Below are positions 1 to 7,542 of a stretch of DNA of 64,000 nucleotides, one piece after another. Both the position numbers and the translations under genes were made by a program. How positions within the stretch are numbered: the stretch's first letter is position 1; the number at the start of each line of letters is the position of its first letter. This DNA is from Cyclobacteriaceae bacterium. GTDB lineage: Bacteria > Bacteroidota > Bacteroidia > Cytophagales > Cyclobacteriaceae. The stretch spans positions 3,209,501-3,273,500 of the forward strand of contig CP075525.1 in assembly GCA_025808415.1 (NCBI GenBank), written 5' to 3'. The notes below the pieces were generated by a model. That model searched no databases and was not told where the DNA came from. It was given only the letters and a program-made list of their open reading frames with translations.

Positions 1-774
1 CTGGAGGTGGATGGCCATTTTTTCAACCAGGAAAAATACCGATGCAATGGTTATTACCAGCGGTGCCTCAATAAACCCGAAGTACTCTGTTAAACCAAAC
101 GGAAGCAAAACAACAAACAGGTACAAGGCAAAATGTATGTACAAGCTATAGGTGGTGGGGAATACTGTATTTTTTATACGTTCGCATTTACCCATGGCAT
201 CACATAATCGGCTAATGGTTTGATCCATTTCAACTTGCTGGAAACTGTTTATCTTCCCCTCTTCCAATGCTCTTCTGATATCACGCCCATGCAGCATGAG
301 CAATGCATTGGGTACATGCTTGTGGCGGCCAATAAAGCGAAATTCTTCATCGTTCAAAAAACGTTTAACCGGCAAGTGCGCATCGTGGTTCCTCAGAAAG
401 TTGCCCAGACTGTAACACCAGGCTGCCTGCCGCATAGCAAAACGGTTTTTTACTTCCATGGCAGCCTCAGGATTATTTGCATCGGTGTAGAACGTGAGCA
501 TTTGACGCACCAAGGTGCGCGAATCGTTCACAATGGCCCCCCAAATGATGCGGGCTTCCCACCAGCGATCATAAGCCTGGTTTGACCGGAAAGCCAACAA
601 TAATGAAATTATGGTACCCACAATTGCCGGAATGGCTATGGGTATTGTAATGCTGTTGATATTAAGATAGTTGTGCACCAGGCCAAACATTATGGCATAT
701 ACACTCACGAAAATGAATTCGAACTTTATCTTACCAACAACATACTTCAGCGGTATGTCTTTTCTTAACAGCAT
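1..774 (-). CDS. Bestrophin-like membrane channel protein, 3' end cut by window
   Basis: Reading the minus strand from an ATG at 774 gives 258 open codons that run off the window, so the C-terminus is missing. The protein has a hydrophobic segment at about residues 17-35, another at 41-62, then RSNQAYDRWWEAR at residues 63-75 followed by WG. That RWWEAR..WG signature is typical of the bestrophin/UPF0187 family, whose members are pentameric anion (some cation) channels in the inner membrane. A further hydrophobic pair appears near residues 205-250. The start is supported by a purine-rich stretch (AAAAAGAAAG) just upstream. It is the last gene of a minus-strand block and follows a universal stress protein gene by 30 bases, so the two may be cotranscribed. 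Family assignment is fairly secure; the ion carried is unknown. Confidence 0.8.
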   Translation of the reverse strand, partial: MLLRKDIPLKYVVGKIKFEFIFVSVYAIMFGLVHNYLNINSITIPIAIPAIVGTIISLLLAFRSNQAYDRWWEARIIWGAIVNDSRTLVRQMLTFYTDANNPEAAMEVKNRFAMRQAAWCYSLGNFLRNHDAHLPVKRFLNDEEFRFIGRHKHVPNALLMLHGRDIRRALEEGKINSFQQVEMDQTISRLCDAMGKCERIKNTVFPTTYSLYIHFALYLFVVLLPFGLTEYFGFIEAPLVITIASVFFLVEKMAIHLQ

Positions 775-804
775 CTTTCTTTTTTATCAGATGGTGAAAC
801 CTGT

Positions 805-1533
805 TCAGTTATCCACTAAACTCAGCACCGGCACTCCTAATTTTTCGGCCAGTGAAACATGTTCTTCAATTCTTCCGGCACCCCAACCACGGGTTTCAGT
901 TTTGCGTGTTTCAACCAATAGATCAATGTTGTGCCGCTCAATGGTTTCTACTAACTCAGGCGCAAGGTCTTCAGTACTTTGCCCTTGCTGCAATTTGGTT
1001 TGGCTCACCACGCGTACATCAAACTCACGGCTAAGCATTTTCTGGACCTCTTCCATTGAAATATTGGCAGGTGAGTTATCCACATAAATGGCCTGATCCA
1101 GGGCAAGTTCTTCTGTCCTTTCGGGTATGTGAAGCAATGGGTACTTACAGGTCACCAGCAACTTAACTGCCTGACGGAAAATGGAGGCCCTTTCTTGTTT
1201 GAAGGATGGCGTGAGTACCACCAATTCAATGTCATGGTGGTTCATGATGTTGCGAAGCAATGGACCCGAAATACCGTATTGGTGATGTACCCTCAACGAA
1301 ACATAGTCAAGTCCATCCATATACCTTCTGCAGTCATCTAACACCCGTTGCTCCTGATTGGATGTTTCAACACTCGATCTTGAAGCAAATAATAAATCTG
1401 TTATGCCATCGGGCATTTCAGAAATCATCAGCAGCACAATCTTCACATTATCTTCGCGTACATTTTTAATTACCGTACGCACCGCCTGCAATGTATCTTG
1501 CTTTAGGGTTGTAGGAATGAGTATGTTTTTCAT
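805..1533 (-). CDS. Universal stress protein (UspA-like), two-domain
   Basis: The protein of 242 residues begins MKNILIPTTLKQDT, the usual first strand of a Usp fold, which is why the ATG at 1533 is preferred over an upstream in-frame codon at 1578. Two Usp-like halves can be followed: residues 1-130 (ending in CKYPLLHIPE) and 135-242 (ending in LGVPVLSLVDN). The glycine-rich ATP-binding loop G-2x-G-9x-G(S/T) of the canonical family is not evident, so this may be a non-nucleotide-binding type. Usp proteins are cytoplasmic stress or growth-arrest factors of poorly defined function. The gene lies 30 bases upstream of the bestrophin-like gene on the same strand. A second tandem Usp gene with better-kept ATP loops lies at 50790-51614. 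Confidence 0.75.
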   Translation of the reverse strand: MKNILIPTTLKQDTLQAVRTVIKNVREDNVKIVLLMISEMPDGITDLLFASRSSVETSNQEQRVLDDCRRYMDGLDYVSLRVHHQYGISGPLLRNIMNHHDIELVVLTPSFKQERASIFRQAVKLLVTCKYPLLHIPERTEELALDQAIYVDNSPANISMEEVQKMLSREFDVRVVSQTKLQQGQSTEDLAPELVETIERHNIDLLVETRKTETRGWGAGRIEEHVSLAEKLGVPVLSLVDN

Positions 1534-1669
1534 GGCGCTTTTGTTTGGTGAAACGATGTAACGAAGTAACTGCACCAATCTAAAAGCAGCCTTAATCTAA
1601 CATTAGAATTTATTAAGAAGGGTGATTAGATTTTTTTAATCATTAAAAGCAGCCTGACATCCACAAGGT

Positions 1670-2362
1670 CTACTCTTCGGCTCCCCGTTCACTGCGGATA
1701 ACATAGCCCAAACCTTTCATGGTATGTATCATTTTTTCACCGAAGGGCTTATCAATTTTTTTTCGCAGGTAATTTATGTAAACATCTACCACGTTGGTAC
1801 TCATATCGAAACGTATGTCCCAAACATTTTCCAGCAACTGGTTACGGCTAAGTACAATACCCTTATTGCGCACCATGTATTCCAATAGTTTAAACTCCAT
1901 GGCAGTAAGTTTAATATCTTTACCCGCGCGGCTCACGGTTTTAGCTACGCGGTCCACCAGTAAATCAGCAACCTGAAGGGTATTGGCATCACGGTCGGAG
2001 TAGTTGGCGCGCCTGGAAAGGGCGCGTACACGGGCTTCAAGTTCAGAAAATTTAAAGGGCTTAACCAGGTAATCGTCAGCACCACTATCCAAACCTGTTA
2101 CAATATTTTCATTGCTGCCAAGGGCTGTAAGCAGCAACACGGGCACAAAGTTTTTGGACACCCTAACCCGCCTGCATATTTCAAGGCCGTTAACATCCGG
2201 CAACATAATGTCCATAATTACCACATCAAACTGGTAACGCGAAAGCATATCCAAAGCTGTGTTTCCATCCATGGCCACACTTACCTCGTAATTATGCTCT
2301 GCAAAACCCTTGCGCATAAGGGCCAGAAGATTTGGCTCGTCCTCTACAATAAGAATATTCAT
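1670..2362 (-). CDS. OmpR/PhoB-family response regulator
   Basis: A 230-residue two-domain regulator. The receiver domain (residues 1-120) starts MNILIVEDEP and shows the acidic pocket E7/D8, the phosphoacceptor D51 in IMDIMLPDVNG, T79 and the conserved lysine K101 in YLVKPF. The C-terminal winged-helix DNA-binding domain (about 128-225) has the OmpR hallmarks LTAMEFKLLEYMVRNKG, SRNQLLENVWD and VDVYINYLRKKID. It should bind DNA and control transcription after phosphorylation by a sensor kinase. No histidine kinase gene is present on either side in this window, so the partner is elsewhere. The gap of 182 bases to the heme oxygenase gene suggests its own promoter, and a short hairpin lies in the leader. 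Confidence 0.95.
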   Translation of the reverse strand: MNILIVEDEPNLLALMRKGFAEHNYEVSVAMDGNTALDMLSRYQFDVVIMDIMLPDVNGLEICRRVRVSKNFVPVLLLTALGSNENIVTGLDSGADDYLVKPFKFSELEARVRALSRRANYSDRDANTLQVADLLVDRVAKTVSRAGKDIKLTAMEFKLLEYMVRNKGIVLSRNQLLENVWDIRFDMSTNVVDVYINYLRKKIDKPFGEKMIHTMKGLGYVIRSERGAEE

Positions 2363-2398
2363 GCCACACCGGATAAGTAAAACTGTCCGCTAAGAAGC

Positions 2399-2414
2399 AG
2401 CCACAGTGGTGGCT
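2399..2414 (-). other. Hairpin in the leader of the response regulator gene
   Basis: AGCCAC and GTGGCT form a 6-bp stem with a 4-base loop, 37 bases upstream of the regulator's ATG at 2362. It is not followed by a T run in the minus direction, so it is not a normal terminator. It could be a leader structure or an operator half-site pair, but a 6-bp stem can arise by chance. Confidence 0.3.
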
Positions 2415-2544
2415 CTTTTACGAACACTCCATTAACGCTAAACAGGAAAAAGCCAAACTGGTTTATTGTCCATTCTCTCTTAAAGCCTGTCTGCGCTTGA
2501 AAATAAGAAATTATACCGGTTTAATTGATTTTTGATCTGTATAC

Positions 2545-3069
2545 TTAAGACTGCACCGTTACCTTTTCCAACTCGTCAAAAATGTTGATCAGGAAATCAA
2601 AGCCTTTGTTCACTTCGTCAGCCCATTCATCTTTTTGCACGCTGCGAATGGCCAGTAAAGCTTCCTGCATGTTATCAAAATCGTACATGCGCCCCATTGA
2701 GGGTACCGACTTTTTCATCATTTGCCCACCATACATTAAAGCCAGGTAATTCAAGTATACGTGGGGCAATACTTCTTCCGCATTTAAAGTTTTCAAATAA
2801 TCGGCATAAGCGCGTGTACCTTCAAGTACCTCGTGTTGGAATCCGTCAGTTGGCTGTAATTCCTGGATGTCCGCCTGCACACGATCGTAACGGTTCAGGC
2901 TTGGGTGCGGGGTACCCTTTTGTTCAATAGCCTCAAATATTTTGGCTTGCTGAATGAGGTATAGCAAGTACTCTTCTTTGGTCAGTTGTGCCCGGAACAT
3001 ACGTATGTTAAAGGGCATTCGTTCGGCTTGTTTGTGCTTTTCGGCTGTGGCTTCTTTCAGTGGCTTCAT
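2545..3069 (-). CDS. Heme oxygenase (biliverdin-producing)
   Basis: The 174-residue protein begins MKPLKEATAEKHKQAER. H12 in the context LKEATAxxHKxAE matches the proximal heme ligand helix of HmuO/HO-1 type oxygenases, and NYLALMYGGQMMKKSV (about residues 108-123) matches the distal helix with its GGQ motif. The enzyme would open heme to biliverdin, iron and CO in the cytoplasm, for iron acquisition, heme detoxification or making a bilin chromophore. Length is a little under the usual 200-220 residues. No heme uptake genes or phytochrome are adjacent. A perfect 9-1-9 palindrome lies 23-41 bases upstream of the start, pointing to metal or peroxide control by a Fur-family repressor (inference). 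Confidence 0.85.
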   Translation of the reverse strand: MKPLKEATAEKHKQAERMPFNIRMFRAQLTKEEYLLYLIQQAKIFEAIEQKGTPHPSLNRYDRVQADIQELQPTDGFQHEVLEGTRAYADYLKTLNAEEVLPHVYLNYLALMYGGQMMKKSVPSMGRMYDFDNMQEALLAIRSVQKDEWADEVNKGFDFLINIFDELEKVTVQS

Positions 3070-3091
3070 GCTGGTTTAAAATTTTGTCGCA

Positions 3092-3110
3092 ATTTAGAAT
3101 TATTCTAAAT
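3092..3110. promoter_or_regulatory. Perfect 9-1-9 palindrome, candidate Fur/PerR-type box
   Basis: ATTTAGAAT-T-ATTCTAAAT is a perfect inverted repeat with a one-base centre. Its core has the 7-1-7 arrangement (TTAGAAT-n-ATTCTAA) characteristic of Fur-superfamily operators. It sits 23-41 bases before the heme oxygenase ATG at 3069, where a bound repressor would cover the promoter or transcription start. The palindrome is seen directly; the binding protein is inferred, and no fur or perR gene lies in this window. Confidence 0.6.
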
Positions 3111-3177
3111 AGATAAAAAATGTACCAAATAATTCTTAAAAAAGGCCATTTGAAGGTGTTTGAGGTGTGTTGGGGGA

Positions 3178-4716
3178 TTATCCTGCCCAGCCCTCCCGGT
3201 CAAGGCTCCGGTATTGAATGGCCTCAGCCAGATGTTCAACCCGTATTTCATCGGATGAGGCCAGATCGGCAATGGTACGGGATACTTTCAATATGCGGTC
3301 GTAAGCGCGGGCAGAAAGCCCCAGTTTTTCCATAGCAGTTTTAAGCAAGCTTCGCCCGGGGTCGTTTATGATGCATATTTCTTTCACCATGTTGGAGGGC
3401 ATCATGGCGTTGCAGTAAATATCCTTTTGATTGGAAAAGCGTCTGGCTTGTGCTTCGCGGGCATAAATCACACGGTGGCGAATCTGTTCGCTCGTTTCCT
3501 CACTTCGCCTGGCCGTCATTTCATCAAAGCTTACCGGAACAACTTCTACATGCAGGTCAATCCGATCCAGCAAAGGGCCGCTTACACGGCTCAGGTAGCG
3601 TTGCACAACACCGGGTGCGCACACACATTCCTTTTCAGGATGGTTGTAGTAACCACAAGGGCACGGGTTCATGCTGGCCACCAGCATAAAATTGGCCGGG
3701 TAATCAATAGAAACTTTTGCGCGTGAAATCGTTACCCTGCGCTCTTCCATGGGCTGCCGCATAACCTCAAGTACAGTACGCTTGAATTCAGGCAGTTCAT
3801 CCAAAAACAAAACACCGTTATGGGCCAATGAAATTTCGCCTGGTTGGGGATTACCTCCCCCACCTACCAAGGCAACATCTGAAATAGTATGATGGGGCGA
3901 ACGGAAAGGCCTTGTGGCAACCAACGCCATGTCGCGGTTAAGTTTACCGGCAACCGAATGTATTTTGGTGGTTTCAAGGGCTTCATTTAAAGAAAGTGGA
4001 GGTAGTATGGTAGGCAACCGTTTAGCCAGCATGGTTTTTCCCGCCCCGGGTGGGCCAATCATAATTACGTTGTGACCACCGGCAGCCGCAATCTCCATGG
4101 CACGCTTAATATTTTCCTGACCCTGCACATCGCTAAAGTCAGAATCATAATTGTTGAGTTGGGAAGAAAAAATTTCTTTGGCGCTAACCTGAACCGGCTG
4201 AAGGGCAACGGACGATTCGAGAAAATCGATTGCTTCACGAAGGTTAGCCACGCCATATACAGCAAGTCCATCAACAATAGCCGCTTCGCGTTCATTGTCT
4301 TTTGGTAAAATGAACCCTTTAACTCCTTCGTTACGGGCTTGTATGGCAATGGGTAAAACACCTTTTATCGGGCGAAGGGTACCATCCAACGCAAGCTCGC
4401 CCATGATTACAAAATCTTCGAGGCGCTCAGTCTGGATTTGGCCGGATGCCTTCAGCACACAAAGCGCAATGGGCAAATCGTAAGCAGAACCTTCTTTGCG
4501 GATATCGGCCGGTGCCAGGTTAACCACGGTTTTTTCGCGTGGCATAAAATAACGGAACTGTTTCACCGCTGATTCAATACGGTGCTCACTTTCTTTGATG
4601 GCGCTATCCGGAAGGCCACTCATCCAAAACCGGGTGCCTTGCCCTACGTTAACTTCTACGGTAATCGTCCGGGCATCTACACCAAACACCGCACAACCGT
4701 AGGTTTTTGCCAGCAT
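3178..4716 (-). CDS. comM: YifB/ComM-family Mg-chelatase-like AAA+ ATPase
   Basis: The 512-residue protein has the full YifB/ComM layout: an N-terminal ChlI-fold domain (1-190), the AAA+ core with Walker A GPPGAGKTMLAKR (about 222-234) and Walker B GVLFLDELPEF, a cysteine cluster CPCGYYNHPEKECVC typical of the family, and a C-terminal Mg-chelatase domain ending KVSRTIADLASSDEI. In naturally transformable bacteria ComM is a hexameric helicase that drives branch migration during integration of incoming DNA. Many non-competent bacteria also carry it, so presence does not prove competence. It lies 2 bases downstream of gmhA on the same strand, so it is probably translated from the same message. 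Confidence 0.93.
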   Translation of the reverse strand: MLAKTYGCAVFGVDARTITVEVNVGQGTRFWMSGLPDSAIKESEHRIESAVKQFRYFMPREKTVVNLAPADIRKEGSAYDLPIALCVLKASGQIQTERLEDFVIMGELALDGTLRPIKGVLPIAIQARNEGVKGFILPKDNEREAAIVDGLAVYGVANLREAIDFLESSVALQPVQVSAKEIFSSQLNNYDSDFSDVQGQENIKRAMEIAAAGGHNVIMIGPPGAGKTMLAKRLPTILPPLSLNEALETTKIHSVAGKLNRDMALVATRPFRSPHHTISDVALVGGGGNPQPGEISLAHNGVLFLDELPEFKRTVLEVMRQPMEERRVTISRAKVSIDYPANFMLVASMNPCPCGYYNHPEKECVCAPGVVQRYLSRVSGPLLDRIDLHVEVVPVSFDEMTARRSEETSEQIRHRVIYAREAQARRFSNQKDIYCNAMMPSNMVKEICIINDPGRSLLKTAMEKLGLSARAYDRILKVSRTIADLASSDEIRVEHLAEAIQYRSLDREGWAG

Positions 4717-4718
4717 AA

Positions 4719-5294
4719 TTACACGTGCTTTTCGAGCAGTACGATTAAGACATGGACAATCTTGTAATGGATTTCGTGGATACGGTCGGCAAAGCCGAAA
4801 TGGGGCACCCGAATTTCTACATCGGCATGCGAAGCCAGTTTACCGCCATTCTTTCCGGTAAGGGCAATTACTTTCATGCCCTTTGCTTTTGCCGATTGCG
4901 CAGCCTGGATAACATTAGCCGAATTGCCACTGGTACTTACGGCCAATAACACATCGTTAGGCTGGCCAATGGCATCAACGAAACGTGAAAAAATAAAATC
5001 GTAACCATACTCGTTACCCACGCACGACATATGGCCCGGATCGGAAATGGAAAGGGCCGGTATTGGATTCCTGTTTTCGCGGTAACGGCCAGTTAATTCT
5101 TCAGCAAAATGCATGGCCACACAATGCGATCCACCGTTACCACAAGCGATTATTTTACCGCCCTTGTTCACGGCATGAATCATGGCATTTGCAGCTTCAT
5201 CTATCTTCAGGTAATTGGCAGGCTCGTTCAAAAAATTCTCAAGAACGGTGGCCGACTGTTGCAGTTCCGTTGTAATAATATGACGGTTGTCCAT
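4719..5294 (-). CDS. gmhA: Phosphoheptose isomerase
   Basis: A 191-residue SIS-fold protein nearly collinear with Escherichia coli GmhA. Conserved stretches include CGNGGSHC (51-58), [29 protein letters not shown], and the C-terminal [17 protein letters not shown] with the active-site histidine and glutamate region. GmhA converts sedoheptulose 7-phosphate to D-glycero-D-manno-heptose 7-phosphate, the first step towards ADP-heptose for lipopolysaccharide inner core or for heptose-containing surface glycans. The other heptose genes (hldE, gmhB, hldD) are not in the window. The start ATG is one base after the stop of the small membrane protein gene, and comM follows after 2 bases, which suggests one operon. 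Confidence 0.95.
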   Translation of the reverse strand: MDNRHIITTELQQSATVLENFLNEPANYLKIDEAANAMIHAVNKGGKIIACGNGGSHCVAMHFAEELTGRYRENRNPIPALSISDPGHMSCVGNEYGYDFIFSRFVDAIGQPNDVLLAVSTSGNSANVIQAAQSAKAKGMKVIALTGKNGGKLASHADVEIRVPHFGFADRIHEIHYKIVHVLIVLLEKHV

Positions 5295-5295
5295 T

Positions 5296-5622
5296 TTAGT
5301 TTGTAGGATTTTGTTGTGCCGACCTTTTCTTTGCGTCCTCCTGCAGGTCGTACAGTTTTGCTTTAAGGTTGTTGAGTTCGTTTGTCAGCTCATCTTTCTC
5401 GCGATGGTTCCTGCGGTTATCACGGTAGTGCAACACAACGTTCGCCACCATGAGTATCAAGAGCATGAACGATCCATATTTCAGCATCCAGATTTTACCC
5501 TGCATTTGAAAGAGAAATGCCACGTTTTCCTTTTGGCCATCCATATACAGGCTAAAGAGAAAAATGAACAGGTGAAGCGCCCCGAATACGGAGTAAAAGA
5601 TGAGACGGTTCTTTTTCATCAT
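5296..5622 (-). CDS. Small membrane protein with C-terminal coiled coil, unknown function
   Basis: I do not recognise this 108-residue protein. Two hydrophobic segments (about residues 6-27 and 47-66) suggest two membrane spans, followed by a charged, heptad-like stretch (about 70-100, [19 protein letters not shown] and on) that should form a cytoplasmic coiled coil. Two ATG codons in a row begin the frame. It is the first gene of the tight group 5296-5622, gmhA, comM, and its strand and coding density support it being real. A role with envelope functions would fit the neighbour gmhA, but that is only context. A frame on the opposite strand over the same bases has no such features. Confidence 0.6.
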   Translation of the reverse strand: MMKKNRLIFYSVFGALHLFIFLFSLYMDGQKENVAFLFQMQGKIWMLKYGSFMLLILMVANVVLHYRDNRRNHREKDELTNELNNLKAKLYDLQEDAKKRSAQQNPTN

Positions 5623-5711
5623 GGGCTTTTAAAATTGAAGGACAAACTTAGGGTTTTCAGGAAAACCAAAAAATACAAAAAAGCAACAAAACATGCACAA
5701 AAGGCACGGTA

Positions 5712-7538
5712 CTAAGCCTTTTGTATTTCACTTAACTTCTTATACAAGCCGTTTTGACGCACCAGTTCATCGTGTTTACCCCGTTCGGCAATTTGCCCGT
5801 CCTGCAACACCACAATTTCATCGGCATGCTGAATGGTACTTAACCGGTGTGCAATCACTATCGATGTGCGGTTCTTCATCAGGTTGGTTAAAGCATCCTG
5901 CACCAACCGTTCAGATTCAGAATCAAGGGCTGAGGTGGCCTCATCCAATATAAGAATGGGTGGGTTCTTTAACACAGCCCGCGCAATCGCAAGGCGTTGT
6001 CGTTGGCCGCCCGAGAGTTTTGAACCGCGTTCACCAATAGAAGTTTGGTAGCCTTCTTCTGTTTGAATAATAAAATCATGTGCATTGGCCACCTTGGCAG
6101 CATGGATCACATCTTCTTCTTTTACATTCTCCATACCAAAAGCAATGTTGTTGAATATGGTATCGTTGAACAAGATGGATTCTTGTGTAACTACGCCCAT
6201 CAGCCCGCGCAACGATTCAAGATCATAATCGCGCAAGGCTTTACCATCCAACAACACTTCACCCTGCGTGGGATCATAAAATCTGGGTATAAGATCGGCC
6301 AATGTGGATTTACCTCCACCTGATGGACCCACCAGGGCAACGGTTTTACCACGCTCAATTTTCAGGTTAATATTTCTCAACACCATGTCAGTGCCATAGG
6401 CAAAACCTACACCTTTGAATTCGATGCACTGTTTAAACTCATTTATATGGATAGCACCGGGTTTGTTTTTTATGGAGGGCTCTGTGTCGATAATCCTGAA
6501 AATCCTATCGGCAGCAACCGTTCCTTTTTGTAATGAGGTTATTCCATTAGAGAAATTTTTTGCGGGCTGAATCATAGAAGCATAAAACACCAAAAAGCCC
6601 ATGAACTCTTGCGGTTGCAATTCACCCGTGCCACCCAATACCAGGTTACCGCCATAGTAAAGAATAATCGCTACGATAATTACACCCAACACTTCCGATA
6701 ACGGAGAAGAGAGTTCGTTTTTGCGTGCTATCGATAAATTTACCTTTCGGTGATAACTGGTTTCGTCATCAATTTTTTTCAAGATAAAGTTGCGTGCGTT
6801 AAAAGCCTTGATAACGCGCATGCCACCAAATGTTTCATCCAGTATATTCACAATCCTGCCCATCGATTCCTGGCTTTGCTTCGCCTTCCGCTTTAGCCGT
6901 TTAATGATTTCGGCCACCAGGCCACCCGTTACAGGCAAAAGGATAAGCGTGAATAGTGTTAGCTTGTATGAAATCGTAAACAATACACCAAGGTATACAA
7001 TCAATGTGATGGGCTCCTTCAACACAGATTTTAAACTGTTCACGACCGATGCTTCAACTTCGGCCATATCATTCGTGAACCGCGACATTAAATCACCCTT
7101 CCGCTGGTTGTTGAAATATCCAATATCAAGGTTTGATACTTTACTGAAAATATCCATTCGCATGTTTTTTACCACATCAACCTTAATGCGTGATGCCGTT
7201 AAGCGCTCAAGGTAACGCAACGTATTGCCGAGAATGATCAATACCACAATGCCAATGCAGATGATCAACAATGTGGTATGTGGACCATATTGCTGTACAA
7301 TAGCAATGAAGTAGTGATTAAACGTTTGTTCGGCAAAAGCTTTTGTTAACTCAAATTTTTCCGGCAAACCGGGAACAGTGGCACTCACTACCGGATCGAA
7401 CAGGATTTTGAGCATGGGCATAGTTAGGGCCAGGTACCCAGCACTGAAAATCACGCCAAAAATGGCGTAGAGGAAAAACTTTACAATCCGTGTTAAATGC
7501 CCTGGAGCATACTGCAAAATCCTTAGGTAAATCTTCAT
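5712..7538 (-). CDS. MsbA-like ABC exporter (fused membrane and ATPase domains)
   Basis: A 608-residue half-transporter: a type 1 exporter membrane domain with six spans (about 15-335), then an ATPase domain (about 360-600) with Walker A VGPSGGGKST, the signature LSGGQRQRLAIARA, Walker B ILILDEATSALDSES and the switch histidine in IVIAHRLST. The length and sequence style match the MsbA / lipid A-core flippase group, which moves lipid-linked substrates out through the inner membrane, although multidrug exporters look alike. The ATG at 7538 is used because it starts a typical MKIYLRIL amphipathic N-terminus and sits 4 bases after the preceding stop; a longer frame to 7568 would overlap the Wzi-like gene. 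Pairing with a Wzi-like outer-membrane protein suggests an envelope glycan or lipid export role. Confidence 0.9.
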   Translation of the reverse strand: MKIYLRILQYAPGHLTRIVKFFLYAIFGVIFSAGYLALTMPMLKILFDPVVSATVPGLPEKFELTKAFAEQTFNHYFIAIVQQYGPHTTLLIICIGIVVLIILGNTLRYLERLTASRIKVDVVKNMRMDIFSKVSNLDIGYFNNQRKGDLMSRFTNDMAEVEASVVNSLKSVLKEPITLIVYLGVLFTISYKLTLFTLILLPVTGGLVAEIIKRLKRKAKQSQESMGRIVNILDETFGGMRVIKAFNARNFILKKIDDETSYHRKVNLSIARKNELSSPLSEVLGVIIVAIILYYGGNLVLGGTGELQPQEFMGFLVFYASMIQPAKNFSNGITSLQKGTVAADRIFRIIDTEPSIKNKPGAIHINEFKQCIEFKGVGFAYGTDMVLRNINLKIERGKTVALVGPSGGGKSTLADLIPRFYDPTQGEVLLDGKALRDYDLESLRGLMGVVTQESILFNDTIFNNIAFGMENVKEEDVIHAAKVANAHDFIIQTEEGYQTSIGERGSKLSGGQRQRLAIARAVLKNPPILILDEATSALDSESERLVQDALTNLMKNRTSIVIAHRLSTIQHADEIVVLQDGQIAERGKHDELVRQNGLYKKLSEIQKA

Positions 7539-7542
7539 TGAT

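Noticed and set aside
1623..1642. TGATTA / TAATCA inverted repeat with 8-base loop
   Set aside because: A-T only 6-bp stem between two minus-strand genes; too weak to call a terminator or operator.
5287..5715. 142-codon frame on plus opposite the small membrane protein
   Set aside because: No plausible start context and no domain; the minus frame has two membrane spans, a coiled coil and tight operon spacing.
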